From contig JAFGXY010000043.1 in NCBI GenBank assembly GCA_016936395.1, forward strand, positions 62,001 to 126,000: a DNA stretch of 64,000 nt. The letters are read 5' to 3'. Shown here in pieces: positions 27,505 to 36,638 of this stretch. Position 1 is the stretch's first letter. Each line of letters starts with the position of its first letter. The stretch is from Paracoccaceae bacterium (GTDB lineage: Bacteria; Pseudomonadota; Alphaproteobacteria; Rhodobacterales; Rhodobacteraceae). The notes beneath the pieces are model-generated. The model saw nothing but the letters and a program-made list of their open reading frames with translations. It made no database searches and had not been told where the DNA came from. The position numbers were made by a program, and so were the translations under genes.

Positions 27505-28634
27505 CGCTGTTTCTGATCGCCGGGGAGCCTTCGGGTGACCGCTTGGGGGCGGCCTTGATGGCGGGGCTGAAAACCCTGTCGCCGGGGGTGACCTTCGCCG
27601 GCGTGGGCGGGCCATTGATGCAGGCCGAAGGGCTGGAGAGCCTGTTCCCGATGGAAGAATTGTCGGTGATGGGGCTGGTCGAGGTGCTGCCGAAGTATTT
27701 CGCCCTGAAGCGCCGCATCGCCCAAGCGGCTCAGGCGGTGCTGGAGTCGGGCGCGCAGGCGCTGATCACCATCGACAGCCCGGATTTTTGCCTGCGGGTG
27801 GCAGGCATCGTCAAGGCCGCGCGGCCCGACTTTCGCACCATCCACTACGTCGCGCCCTCGGTCTGGGCCTGGCGGCCGGGCCGGGCGGCCAAGATGGCGA
27901 AGGTGGTCGATCACGTGCTGGCGCTGTTGCCGTTCGAGCCGCCCTATATGACCGCCGCCGGCATGAGTTGCGATTTCGTCGGGCATCCGGTGGTGGCCGA
28001 GCCTTTGGCCAGCGCCGCCGAGCGCGCCATGATGGCGGGCGAGGGGCCGCTGATCCTTGCCCTGCCGGGGTCGCGCAAGGGCGAGGTATCACGGCTGGCC
28101 CCGGTGCTGGGGCAGGTGCTGGCGCGGGTCAAGGCGGTGCATCCCGACGCACGGGTGGCCTTGCCCACGCTGCGCGGCGTGGCGGGGCTGGTGCGCGATC
28201 TGACTGCCGATTGGCCGATTGTGCCGCAGATCCTCGAAGAGGACGCCACAAAGCGCGCGGCCTTTGCAGCGGCGGATGTGGCGATTGCGGCCTCGGGGAC
28301 GGTGTCGCTGGAACTGGCCGCGAACGGCTGCCCGATGGTGATTGCCTATGACATGAACCCCTTGACGCTGTGGCTGATGCGGCGCGCGGCGCTGATCGAC
28401 ACGGTGACACTGGTCAATCTGGTCTCGGAAAGCCGGCCAATTCCCGAGTTCATCGGCGCGCGCTGCCGTGCCGATCTGATCGCGCCCGAGGTCTTGCGGT
28501 TGCTGGCCGCGGGTGGCGGGGCACAACGGGCGGCGATGCAGGTGACGATGCAGCGGCTGGGACGCGGCGGCGAGGCCCCGGGGTTACGCGCGGCGCGGTC
28601 GGTGTTGGGGGTGTTGGGGTCGCTGACCGCATAA
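27492..28634 (+). CDS. lpxB: Lipid-A-disaccharide synthase
   Basis: GT19 glycosyltransferase that condenses lipid X with UDP-2,3-diacylglucosamine at the inner membrane. LFLIAGEPSGDRLGAALM is the diagnostic N-terminus; VAPSVWAWRPGRAAKM and ASGTVSLELA are conserved. GTG start inside the end of lpxI. 380 residues. Last gene of the plus-strand envelope block; a palindromic repeat pair follows. Confidence 0.96.
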   Translation: MGALTLFLIAGEPSGDRLGAALMAGLKTLSPGVTFAGVGGPLMQAEGLESLFPMEELSVMGLVEVLPKYFALKRRIAQAAQAVLESGAQALITIDSPDFCLRVAGIVKAARPDFRTIHYVAPSVWAWRPGRAAKMAKVVDHVLALLPFEPPYMTAAGMSCDFVGHPVVAEPLASAAERAMMAGEGPLILALPGSRKGEVSRLAPVLGQVLARVKAVHPDARVALPTLRGVAGLVRDLTADWPIVPQILEEDATKRAAFAAADVAIAASGTVSLELAANGCPMVIAYDMNPLTLWLMRRAALIDTVTLVNLVSESRPIPEFIGARCRADLIAPEVLRLLAAGGGAQRAAMQVTMQRLGRGGEAPGLRAARSVLGVLGSLTA

Positions 28635-28637
28635 ATG

Positions 28638-28677
28638 CCCCCCACCCCCAGCCCCTCCCCACAAGGGGGAGGGGAGG
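28638..28677 (+). repeat. GC-rich palindromic repeat, family A copy 3
   Basis: CCCCCCACCCCCAGCCC followed by CTCCCCACAAGGGGGAG. It begins four bases after the lpxB stop and is paired with an inverted copy at 28722, so the two flank about 45 bases between convergent lpxB and the DsbA-like gene. Confidence 0.75.
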
Positions 28678-28721
28678 CGAGAGGTGGTTGGGGCATTCTC
28701 CCCGCCGCAACCGTTAGGGCA

Positions 28722-28762
28722 CCTCCCTCCCCCCTTGTGGGGGGAGGGATGGGGTGGGGGGC
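28722..28762 (-). repeat. GC-rich palindromic repeat, family A copy 4 (inverted)
   Basis: Reverse-complement copy of 28638-28677, ending GGATGGGGTGGGGGGC on the plus strand. Together the pair could form one long cruciform of about 125 bases. It lies 20 bases past the DsbA-like stop. Confidence 0.75.
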
Positions 28763-28781
28763 TTGGGCGAGGGAGCGGACC

Positions 28782-29519
28782 TCAGCCCGCGCGCTGACCG
28801 GCGACGATCTGGCGCATGCCATCGAGCGGCACATAGCCGCGCACCATGGTTTCATCGACGATGAAGGTGGGGGTGCCGCTGATGTCCATCATGCTGCCAA
28901 GCGCGTGGTTGGTGGCGATGATCGCCTGCACCTCGGGGGTCAGCATCTTGTCGGCAACGGCAGCCGGATCATGGCCCAGATCGGCGGCCAGCCGCGACAG
29001 GGTTTCCGGGGTCGCATCGCCGCGCAGGGCGATCAGCGCGTCATGCGCGGCCTTGTAGGCGTCGTCGCCATGCAGCAGGCGCACAGCGATGGCAAATTGC
29101 GACGACAGGGTGGATTGTTCGCCTAGGATCGGGAATTCCTTCATCACCAGTTTGATGTTGCCATCGGATTTGACCAGCTCGGTCACCTCGTCATGTGCCT
29201 TGCGGCAATAGCCGCAGCGGTAATCGACAAACTCGACAATGGTGATGTTGCCCTCAAGGTTGCCACCGGCCCAGGAGTTCGGGTCGCGGTAGATCAGATC
29301 GGCGTTGTCGCGCAGCATTTGCAGGTCGCGGTTGGCGGCCTGCTGTTGCTGGCGGGCGTTCAGCACATCCATGGCCTCGATCAGAACCTCGGGTTCTTCC
29401 AGCAGAAAGGCGCGGACCTCGGCGCGGAACGCCGCGCGTTCCTCGGCCGTCATTTCGGCCAGGGCGGCGGTGGAGGTAAGCATCAACGCGGTGATGCCGA
29501 TCAGTGTCTTGCGGATCAT
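28782..29519 (-). CDS. DsbA-family thioredoxin-like periplasmic protein (ScsC-like layout)
   Basis: Probable periplasmic thiol-disulfide oxidoreductase. From ATG 29519: signal peptide (KTLIGITALMLTSTAALA), a helical N-terminal segment (about 25-75) like the oligomerisation region of ScsC-type proteins, then a thioredoxin fold with CGYC at 102-105 and the cis-Pro loop GTPTF at about 220. 245 residues. The track start 61 codons upstream would overlap the divergent aminotransferase. Substrate unknown; it could be DsbA-like, or DsbC/ScsC-like if it oligomerises. Confidence 0.88.
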   Translation of the reverse strand: MIRKTLIGITALMLTSTAALAEMTAEERAAFRAEVRAFLLEEPEVLIEAMDVLNARQQQQAANRDLQMLRDNADLIYRDPNSWAGGNLEGNITIVEFVDYRCGYCRKAHDEVTELVKSDGNIKLVMKEFPILGEQSTLSSQFAIAVRLLHGDDAYKAAHDALIALRGDATPETLSRLAADLGHDPAAVADKMLTPEVQAIIATNHALGSMMDISGTPTFIVDETMVRGYVPLDGMRQIVAGQRAG

Positions 29520-29607
29520 TGGACGTCCTTGGGGCCTGAATGTCGGGTCGGGGTTGACCTTGCCCCGCGAACCGGGACACTTCGGGGCAAAGCATAGAGG
29601 GGCGGGC

Positions 29608-30759
29608 ATGCGAAGTTCAAGACGGGGTGCGGTTGATCCCTTTATTGTGATGGATGTGATGGAAGAGGCCCGCCAGCTTGAGGCGGCGGGCCGACAGGTC
29701 ATTCACATGGAGGTGGGCCAGCCCGGAACCCCGGCGCCCGGCGCGGCACGCGCGGCGCTGGCCGGGGCGATGGAAAGCGGGGCGCTTGGCTATACGGTTG
29801 CTCTTGGCCTGCCCCAACTGCGGGCGGGGATCGCGCGGCTTTACCAGCGCTGGTATGGTGTGACGCTGGACCCCGAACGGGTTGTGGTGACCTCGGGGTC
29901 GTCGGCGGCATTTCTGCTGGCCTTTACCGCGCTGTTCGAGGCGGGCGACAAGGTCGCCCTGGGCGAGCCGGGATACCCAAGCTATCGCCAGATCCTGCGC
30001 GCGTTGTCGTTGCAGCCGGTGGGGATACCGACCAGCCCGGCCAACCGCTTTCAGCCCACTCCTGCCGATCTGGCCGGCATTGAAATGGCGGGACTGATCG
30101 TCGCATCCCCCGGCAACCCGACCGGCACCATGCTGGACCGCGCCGCACTGACCGCGCTGATCGACCATTGTGCCGGGCGCGGGATCAGTTTTGTCTCGGA
30201 CGAGATTTACCACGGGCTGCACTACGGCGACCGTGCGGTGTCGGCGCTGGAGATCAGCGATGACTGCTATGTGATCAATTCGTTTTCCAAGTATTTCAGC
30301 ATGACCGGCTGGCGGGTTGGCTGGATGGTGGTGCCAAAGGACCATGTGCGTCTGATCGAGCGCCTGGCGCAGAATATGTTCATCTGCCCGCCGCACGCGA
30401 GCCAAGTGGTGGCGCTGGCCGCGCTGGACTGCGTGGATGAGCTGGAGGCCAACCGCGCCACCTATGCGCAAAACCGCCGGCTGATGCTGGACGGCCTGCC
30501 AAGCGCGGGCTTTGCCCGCATCGCGCCGCCCGATGGGGCGTTTTATGTCTATGCCGATGTCTCGGACCGCACCGGGGACAGCCTGGCCTTTGCCCGGCAG
30601 ATCCTGCACGAGACCGGGGTGGCGGTGACGCCGGGGGTGGACTTCGACCCGGTGCGCGGACGGCAGAGCCTGCGGTTTTCCTATGCGCGGGCGACGGCGG
30701 ATATTGTCGAGGGCCTGGCACGGTTGCAGCGCTTTTTCGGGGAGGGGAGCGCAAGATGA
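29608..30759 (+). CDS. PLP-dependent class I/II aminotransferase
   Basis: Fold-type I aminotransferase of 383 residues. The PLP Lys lies in INSFSKYFSMTGWRVGW (about 227), preceded by SPGNPTGTM and FVSDEIYHGL; the C-terminal Arg region is RQSLRFSYA. It resembles aspartate/aromatic-type enzymes, but the substrate cannot be read from sequence. The start was moved to ATG 29608, since earlier residues are antisense to the DsbA-like gene. The amidase gene follows 55 bases later. Confidence 0.9.
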   Translation: MRSSRRGAVDPFIVMDVMEEARQLEAAGRQVIHMEVGQPGTPAPGAARAALAGAMESGALGYTVALGLPQLRAGIARLYQRWYGVTLDPERVVVTSGSSAAFLLAFTALFEAGDKVALGEPGYPSYRQILRALSLQPVGIPTSPANRFQPTPADLAGIEMAGLIVASPGNPTGTMLDRAALTALIDHCAGRGISFVSDEIYHGLHYGDRAVSALEISDDCYVINSFSKYFSMTGWRVGWMVVPKDHVRLIERLAQNMFICPPHASQVVALAALDCVDELEANRATYAQNRRLMLDGLPSAGFARIAPPDGAFYVYADVSDRTGDSLAFARQILHETGVAVTPGVDFDPVRGRQSLRFSYARATADIVEGLARLQRFFGEGSAR

Positions 30760-30770
30760 CGAGGTGCGCC

Positions 30771-30802
30771 TCCGGCGGGGGTATTTGGGCCAAGAGGAAA
30801 TC
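30771..30802 (+). repeat. Interspersed element, family B (copy c, short form) upstream of the amidase gene
   Basis: CCTCCGGCGGGGGTATTTGG with a tail CCAAGAGGAAA. As in copy e before miaA, the tail AAGAGGAAA lies just before a start codon (amidase ATG 30815), although here about 15 bases away. Confidence 0.6.
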
Positions 30803-30814
30803 GGCGGGGCAGGC

Positions 30815-32017
30815 ATGAGGCTTTGGGGGCTGGTTCTGGCGCTGCTGCTGTGGCCTGTGGTTGTGGCGGGGCAAGAGTTGTCGGCGCTGGCACGGTTGCA
30901 GGCGGGGGCCTCGGCGATCGAGGATCACGACGGCGGGGTGGCGGTCGACCTTGTCGTCAGCCAGGCGGTGCCGTGGCGGGTGCGGCTGCTGGATCAGCCG
31001 CCGCGGCTGGTGCTGGACATGCGCGAGGTCGATTGGTCGGGTCTGGCCGAGGTGCGCAAAAGCAGTGCGGCAATTGTCGGCCTGCGGGCCGGCGTGGTGC
31101 GGCAGGGCTGGTCGCGGCTGGTGCTGGATCTGGCCGGGCCGCATCTGGTGCAGGTGGCCGAGATGCGCATGCAAGAGGCCGGGGCCGTGGTGCGCTTGCG
31201 GCTGGTCCCGGCGACGGCGGCTGACTTTGCCGCCGCAGCGGCACGGCCCGAACCGGCCGAATGGGCCTTGCCGGTGGTGGCAAACGTGCCGCAATCGGTG
31301 CCGCGCGGGGCGGGGCCTTTGGTGGTGGTGATCGACCCCGGCCATGGCGGCATTGATCCGGGGGCGGAACGCGACGGGTTTTTTGAAAAGGATCTGGTGC
31401 TGACCTTTGCCCGCGAGTTGAAGGACCTTTTGTTGCGCGATGGCGACAAGCTGGCCGTGCTGACGCGCGAAGAAGACATCTTCGTGCCGCTGGAAGCGCG
31501 GATTTCGATTGCGCGGGCGGCGGGGGCGGATGTGTTCGTGTCCCTGCACGCCGATGCGCTTGCCGAGGGTGAGGCGGTGGGGGTGACGCTTTACACCCTG
31601 TCGGAAGAGGCAAGCGACGCTGCCGCACAGGCGCTGGCCGAACGCCATGACCGGGCGGACCTGTTGTCCGGCGTGGACCTGACCGCACAGGATGATCTGG
31701 TGGCGACGGTGCTGATGGACATGGCGCGCACCGAAACCCAGCCGCGGATTGACCGGCTGGCGGCGGCGCTGGAAGCCTCGATCAAGGCGGCGGGGGTCAG
31801 GATGCACCGCCGGCCCCGGCAGACGGCGGGGTTTTCGGTGCTGAAATCCCCCGATATTCCGTCGGTGCTGGTGGAACTTGGTTTTCTGTCCTCGGCCCGT
31901 GATCTGGCGCGGCTGACCGATCCGGACTGGCGGGCCCGCATGGCGCTGGCGCTGCGCGATGGCATCAGCGCCTGGGCGGCGGAGGATGCGGCCCTGTCGG
32001 CCTTGCGCCGCCGCTAG
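30815..32017 (+). CDS. N-acetylmuramoyl-L-alanine amidase (AmiC type, AMIN + Amidase_3)
   Basis: Periplasmic zinc amidase that removes stem peptides from peptidoglycan during daughter-cell separation. Signal peptide at 1-20 (RLWGLVLALLLWPVVVAG), AMIN domain at about 25-135 for septal targeting, and catalytic domain at about 170-395. The latter has VIDPGHGGIDPGAERDG (first zinc His), SLHADAL (another His) and VLVELGFLSS (catalytic Glu). 400 residues. PBP1A follows, a sensible wall pairing. Confidence 0.94.
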   Translation: MRLWGLVLALLLWPVVVAGQELSALARLQAGASAIEDHDGGVAVDLVVSQAVPWRVRLLDQPPRLVLDMREVDWSGLAEVRKSSAAIVGLRAGVVRQGWSRLVLDLAGPHLVQVAEMRMQEAGAVVRLRLVPATAADFAAAAARPEPAEWALPVVANVPQSVPRGAGPLVVVIDPGHGGIDPGAERDGFFEKDLVLTFARELKDLLLRDGDKLAVLTREEDIFVPLEARISIARAAGADVFVSLHADALAEGEAVGVTLYTLSEEASDAAAQALAERHDRADLLSGVDLTAQDDLVATVLMDMARTETQPRIDRLAAALEASIKAAGVRMHRRPRQTAGFSVLKSPDIPSVLVELGFLSSARDLARLTDPDWRARMALALRDGISAWAAEDAALSALRRR

Positions 32018-32124
32018 GCCGGGGTCGTGACCATTGCGCGAAGCCACGCCGGGGGGGCGGGGATCGTTTTGACCCCATGCCATGCGTCCGGTATAACACA
32101 GCAACATGCGACGGGAGTTCTGGC

Positions 32125-34680
32125 TTGGTTCGGTTCATAGGCTCATTTCTGGGGGGGATATTTACCCTTGTCACCATGGGGGTGCTGTTTGCGGCCCTGT
32201 CGGTCGGCGCGGTTTTCTATATGTATTCCAGTGACTTGCCCAGCCATGAGCGGCTTGCGCAATACACCCCGCCAACGATCAGCCGAATCTATTCGGGCGA
32301 GGGGCGCATCATCGACGAATTCGCCAAGGAACGGCGGCTGTTCGTGCCGGTCGAGGACATTCCCGATCTGGTCAAGCAGGCCTTCATCAGCGCCGAAGAC
32401 AAGAATTTTTACACCCACAACGGCTATGACGTGACCGGCATGGCCGGTGCCTTGCGTGATGCGATTGTCAGCCGGGGCGACAATCTGCGCGGGGCATCCA
32501 CCATCACCCAGCAGGTGATGAAGAACTTCCTGTTGTCGGGCGACCGGACAGGTGAGCGCAAGATCAAGGAGTTGATCCTTGCCAGCCGGTTGGAGGAAAC
32601 CCTGAGCAAGGACAAGATCCTTGAGCTTTACCTGAACGAGATCGACCTTGGCCAACGCAGCTTTGGCGTGGCGGCGGCGGCGCAGTCGTATTTCAACAAG
32701 ACCCTGCTGGAACTGTCGCCCGGCGAGGCGGCCTATCTGGCGGCCTTGCCGAAGTCGCCGGGGCGGGGTCTGCACCCGGTGCGCGATTATGACCGGGCGG
32801 TCGAGCGGCGCAATTATGTGCTGCGTGAGATGTGGCAGAACGGCTATCTGGATCAGGCAACTTATGACGCGCAAAAGGCCCTGCCGCTTAAGACGGTGCA
32901 GAATGGCGACTATCCGTCTTATCGCGAAGCGATGCCCGCGCGCGATTATTTCACTGACGAGATTCGCCGTCAGCTTTCGGGCACCTTTGGCGAGGAAGAG
33001 TTTTTCGGCGGCGGGTTGTCGATCCGCGCCACCGTGGACCCCGAATTGCAAGCCGCCGCCGCGCGGGCGCTGCGCCGCGGGCTGGAACGCTATGACCGGG
33101 GGCTGGGGGTCTGGCGCGGCACTGGCAAGACCATTGCGGTCGACCAGCTGACCTCGGAGGCGGCGTGGCGCGCGGCGCTGTCAGAGGTCGAGGTGCCGCG
33201 CGATGTGGCAGACTGGTTTCCGGCGGTGGTGCTGGAGCTTGGGGACACCTCGGCCCGGATCGGAATCGAGGGTCAGGCCGAAGATGCGGATGGCCACTTC
33301 ATCCCGGCCGCCGATGTGACCTGGGCCCGCAAGCGGCTGCCGGGTGGCAAGCTTGGCAACAAGGCCAAGCGGGCAAGCGATCTGGTCGATGTCGGTGACG
33401 TGGTGCTGGTGAGCGCTGTCACCGATGACAAGACCGGCGATTTCGTGCGCTGGTCACTGCGGCAGGTGCCGCAGGTGCAGGGCGGCTTCATGGCGATGGA
33501 CGTGGTCACCGGCCGGGTTCTGGCGATGCAGGGCGGGTTCTCGTATCAGGATTCAGTGTTCAACCGCGCAACCCAGGCGACACGGCAGCCGGGGTCCAGC
33601 TTCAAGCCCTTTGTCTATGCCGCGGCACTGGACAGCGGCTTTACCCCCGCCACCATCGTGGTCGATGCCCCGATCGAGGTGAACACGCCGCAGGGCCTGT
33701 GGCGGCCCAAGAACGCGTCGAACAAGTTTTATGGCCCGACCACGATCCGCACCGGGATTGAACAGTCGCGCAACCTGATGACGGTGCGGATTGCCGAAGA
33801 GATTGGCATGGAAACGGTCGCGGCCTATGCCGAGCGGTTTGGGGTCTATGACCGGATGAATGCCTTTCTGGCCAATGCGCTGGGGTCACAGGAAACCACG
33901 CTGTTCAAGATGGTGGCGGCCTATGCGATGTTTGCCAATGGCGGCGAGCGGGTAGAGCCGACACTGGTCGACCGGGTGCAGGACCGCTTTGGCCGCACCG
34001 TCTATCGCCACGATCAGCGGCTGTGCACGGATTGCAAGCTTGCCAATCTTGACCCCGGCGCGGGGCTGCACCTGAAATCCAACCGCGAGCGGGTGATGGA
34101 TGCGATCACCGCCTATCAGTTGACCAGCATGATGGAAGGCGTGGTCCAGCGTGGCACGGCGCGCGGCATCAATCTGCCGGTGCCGGTGGCAGGCAAGACC
34201 GGCACCACCAATGATTCCAAGGATGTGTGGTTCATAGGCTATACCAGCAACATCGTGGCGGGCTGCTATATGGGCTATGACCAGCCGCGCACCATGGCCG
34301 GCGCGTCGGGTGGCGGGTTCTGTGGCCCGGTGTTTGAACAGTTCATGCGCACCGCGATCCGGAAATACGGCGGGGCCAGGTTCAAGGTGCCGCCGGGCGG
34401 CTATTTCATCAACATCGACCGTTTCTCGGGGGCGCGGTTGGGCGACGAGGCGACGGGCGACAACGTGGTGGCCGAATACTTCCGCGAAGGCGAAGAGCCG
34501 ATATTTGGCCTTGGCGCGATGGTGGATGGCGGCTTCAGCATGGGCAGCAACCTGCCGCTGTTTGCCGCCGGTGAAACCGATACCGGAAGTTCGGCCACGG
34601 TGACCACCGCCACCGGCGCGCGCAAATCCATTCCAAAGAAGGCCGATTTCGGCACGCTCAGTTCGGGCGGGCTGTATTGA
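32125..34680 (+). CDS. mrcA: Bifunctional penicillin-binding protein 1A
   Basis: Inner-membrane-anchored enzyme that polymerises and crosslinks peptidoglycan. A membrane helix (about 8-33) is followed by the GT51 domain with AEDKNFYTHNGYD (catalytic Glu, about 90) and STITQQVMKN, an inserted OB-like domain, and the transpeptidase domain with SSFK (about 490), SRN and KTGTT (about 690). TTG 32125 is chosen because GGGAG lies seven bases upstream; the track start adds 16 unlikely residues. 851 residues. Confidence 0.96.
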   Translation: MVRFIGSFLGGIFTLVTMGVLFAALSVGAVFYMYSSDLPSHERLAQYTPPTISRIYSGEGRIIDEFAKERRLFVPVEDIPDLVKQAFISAEDKNFYTHNGYDVTGMAGALRDAIVSRGDNLRGASTITQQVMKNFLLSGDRTGERKIKELILASRLEETLSKDKILELYLNEIDLGQRSFGVAAAAQSYFNKTLLELSPGEAAYLAALPKSPGRGLHPVRDYDRAVERRNYVLREMWQNGYLDQATYDAQKALPLKTVQNGDYPSYREAMPARDYFTDEIRRQLSGTFGEEEFFGGGLSIRATVDPELQAAAARALRRGLERYDRGLGVWRGTGKTIAVDQLTSEAAWRAALSEVEVPRDVADWFPAVVLELGDTSARIGIEGQAEDADGHFIPAADVTWARKRLPGGKLGNKAKRASDLVDVGDVVLVSAVTDDKTGDFVRWSLRQVPQVQGGFMAMDVVTGRVLAMQGGFSYQDSVFNRATQATRQPGSSFKPFVYAAALDSGFTPATIVVDAPIEVNTPQGLWRPKNASNKFYGPTTIRTGIEQSRNLMTVRIAEEIGMETVAAYAERFGVYDRMNAFLANALGSQETTLFKMVAAYAMFANGGERVEPTLVDRVQDRFGRTVYRHDQRLCTDCKLANLDPGAGLHLKSNRERVMDAITAYQLTSMMEGVVQRGTARGINLPVPVAGKTGTTNDSKDVWFIGYTSNIVAGCYMGYDQPRTMAGASGGGFCGPVFEQFMRTAIRKYGGARFKVPPGGYFINIDRFSGARLGDEATGDNVVAEYFREGEEPIFGLGAMVDGGFSMGSNLPLFAAGETDTGSSATVTTATGARKSIPKKADFGTLSSGGLY

Positions 34681-34692
34681 CCATGCACCTTG

Positions 34693-34739
34693 GGCGGCGG
34701 CTGGCGGGGCGGCATGCCCTTGCCGGGCCGCCGCCTTTT
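34693..34739 (+). terminator. Probable intrinsic terminator after PBP1A
   Basis: GGCGGCGGC and GCCGCCGCC form a 9-base stem around a 25-base loop and are followed by TTTT. It separates the PBP1A gene from prfB. Confidence 0.6.
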
Positions 34740-34776
34740 CGCTATCAGCCGGGGATCAGCCCGAAGGACAAGACCC

Positions 34777-35901
34777 ATGCGCGCCGAGACGCAAAACAAC
34801 GTAGCCGCCATTGAGAAATCGCTGAAACTGCTGGCCCAACGGATGGACTGGGACACCGCCCCGCACCGGTTGGAAGAGTTCAACGCGATGATCGAGGACC
34901 CGAACCTGTGGAACGATCCGGCCAAGGCGCAAAAGCTGATGCGTGAGCGTCAGGCGTTGATGGATGCGGTCGGCACCTACAAGCTGATCGACAGCGGCTT
35001 GCGCGACAATGTCGAGCTGATCGAGATGGGCGAGGCCGAGGGCGACGCCGAGATCGTGTCCGACGCCGAGGCCGCCTTGCGCGATCTGACCAAGCTTGCT
35101 GCCGACAAGGAGCTGGAGGCGTTGCTGGATGGCGAGGCCGATGGCAATGATACGTTCCTTGAGGTGAACGCGGGCGCGGGCGGCACCGAGTCTTGCGATT
35201 GGGCCAGCATGCTGGCGCGGATGTATGTCCGCTGGGCCGAGAAAAAGGGCTACAAGGTCGAGATGCAGTCGGAAACCGCGGGCGAAGAAGCGGGGATCCG
35301 GTCGGTCAGCTACAAGATTTCCGGGCGCAATGCCTATGGCTGGCTGAAATCGGAATCGGGCGTGCATCGTCTGGTGCGGATCAGCCCCTATGATTCAGCC
35401 GCGCGGCGGCATACCTCGTTTTCCTCGGTCTGGGTCTATCCGGTGATCGACGACAACATCGAGATCGACATTCCCGACCGCGATATCCGCATCGACACCT
35501 ACCGGTCGTCGGGCGCGGGCGGCCAGCACGTCAACACCACAGACTCGGCGGTGCGGATCACCCACCTGCCGACCAATATCGTGGTGACCTCCAGCATGAA
35601 ATCACAGCACCAGAACCGCGAAATCTGCATGAACGCGCTGCGGTCGCGGCTGTATCAGATGGAGATGGACAAGCGTAACGCCGCCATCAACGCGGCCTAT
35701 GACAACAAGGGCGAGGCTGGCTGGGGCAACCAGATCCGGTCCTATGTGCTGCAACCCTATCAGATGGTGAAAGACCTGCGCACCGGGGTGGAAACCTCTG
35801 ACACCAGCGGCGTGCTGGATGGCGATCTGGATCAGTTCATGGCGGCCACGCTGGCGATGGATGTCGCCGGCAAAAGCCGGGCCGAAGCCAACGAAGGCTA
35901 G
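34777..35901 (+). CDS. prfB: Peptide chain release factor 2
   Basis: Releases nascent chains at UAA and [23 protein letters not shown] (about 243-262) contains the catalytic GGQ. The position of the RF2 stop-codon tripeptide SPF reads SPY ([15 protein letters not shown]). The 374 residues are in one frame; the programmed UGA frameshift seen in many bacteria is absent. Start at ATG 34777 with GAAGGA upstream. Confidence 0.96.
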   Translation: MRAETQNNVAAIEKSLKLLAQRMDWDTAPHRLEEFNAMIEDPNLWNDPAKAQKLMRERQALMDAVGTYKLIDSGLRDNVELIEMGEAEGDAEIVSDAEAALRDLTKLAADKELEALLDGEADGNDTFLEVNAGAGGTESCDWASMLARMYVRWAEKKGYKVEMQSETAGEEAGIRSVSYKISGRNAYGWLKSESGVHRLVRISPYDSAARRHTSFSSVWVYPVIDDNIEIDIPDRDIRIDTYRSSGAGGQHVNTTDSAVRITHLPTNIVVTSSMKSQHQNREICMNALRSRLYQMEMDKRNAAINAAYDNKGEAGWGNQIRSYVLQPYQMVKDLRTGVETSDTSGVLDGDLDQFMAATLAMDVAGKSRAEANEG

Positions 35902-36036
35902 TCCTTTGCGCCAGCGGCGCGGGCCCGGTCGGGTGTCGTGCCGTGGCAGATCGGTGGTCTTGCGCCGGGTTGGGGCCGTGCAATCACTGTTGGCCATGCA
36001 CGCAAGCGGACGCGCACCTTGCGACGCCGAATGCAA

Positions 36037-36061
36037 AAGACGCGCCACCAAGGCGCGTCTT
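36037..36061. terminator. Bidirectional terminator between prfB and bactofilin
   Basis: Perfect 10-base stem AAGACGCGCC/GGCGCGTCTT with a 5-base loop, between the convergent prfB and bactofilin genes. T-runs are short on both sides (TTTT on the minus strand), so efficiency is uncertain. Confidence 0.6.
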
Positions 36062-36086
36062 GATCCTTAACTCATAGCGTGAGCCG

Positions 36087-36638
36087 TCAGACGCCATCCG
36101 CGGGCTTGGTGGCCGAATGTGCCGCCGGGGGAGCCTTGGTCGCGGGCGTGGCGGGGGGGGCCAGTTGGGCCTGTTGCAGCGGTGCGGTCAGCCGGCCCTG
36201 GGCCAGCGGGTCATCCTGCCGTTGCACCGAGCCTTCGAAATGCGCACCGGATTCGATGGCGATGGTCTTGTGGATGATGTCGCCCTCAACCCGCGCTGTC
36301 GCGGTCAGGCGCACCTTCAGGCCGCGGACGCGGCCGATGACCCGGCCGTTCACCACGATATCGTCGGCGACAATCTCGCCGCGGATGGTGGCGCTTTCGC
36401 CGACGGTCAGCAGATGGGCGCGGATATCGCCCTCAACCGTGCCTTCGACCTGAACGTCGCCGGTGGTGCGCAGATTGCCGACGATCGTCAGATCGGACGA
36501 CAGGACGGATGCGGAAACTTTGCCCTTGGGGGCGGAAGGCGTAAAGTCCATGCTGGGTTTCGAAGCCTGGGTTTCGGGGGCTTTCGGCTTGTCCTCTGCC
36601 TTGGGCCCGGGTTCATTGATACGGCTCTTAGAAAACAT
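36087..36638 (-). CDS. Bactofilin family cytoskeletal protein
   Basis: Self-assembling beta-helical filament protein of 183 residues. The central DUF583 core (about 48-150) has the repeating pattern SDLTIVGNLRTTGDVQVEGT; the N-terminus and C-terminus are Pro/Ala/Lys-rich and disordered. Its ATG lies inside the last codons of the upstream M23 peptidase gene (11-base overlap), so the two are translationally coupled. Such pairs (CcmA-Csd1, BacA-LmdC) localise wall hydrolysis for cell shape. Confidence 0.93.
   Translation of the reverse strand: MFSKSRINEPGPKAEDKPKAPETQASKPSMDFTPSAPKGKVSASVLSSDLTIVGNLRTTGDVQVEGTVEGDIRAHLLTVGESATIRGEIVADDIVVNGRVIGRVRGLKVRLTATARVEGDIIHKTIAIESGAHFEGSVQRQDDPLAQGRLTAPLQQAQLAPPATPATKAPPAAHSATKPADGV

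Noticed and set aside
34777-35901. Programmed frameshift in prfB
   Set aside because: The whole 374-residue protein is in one frame; no in-frame TGA near codon 26.
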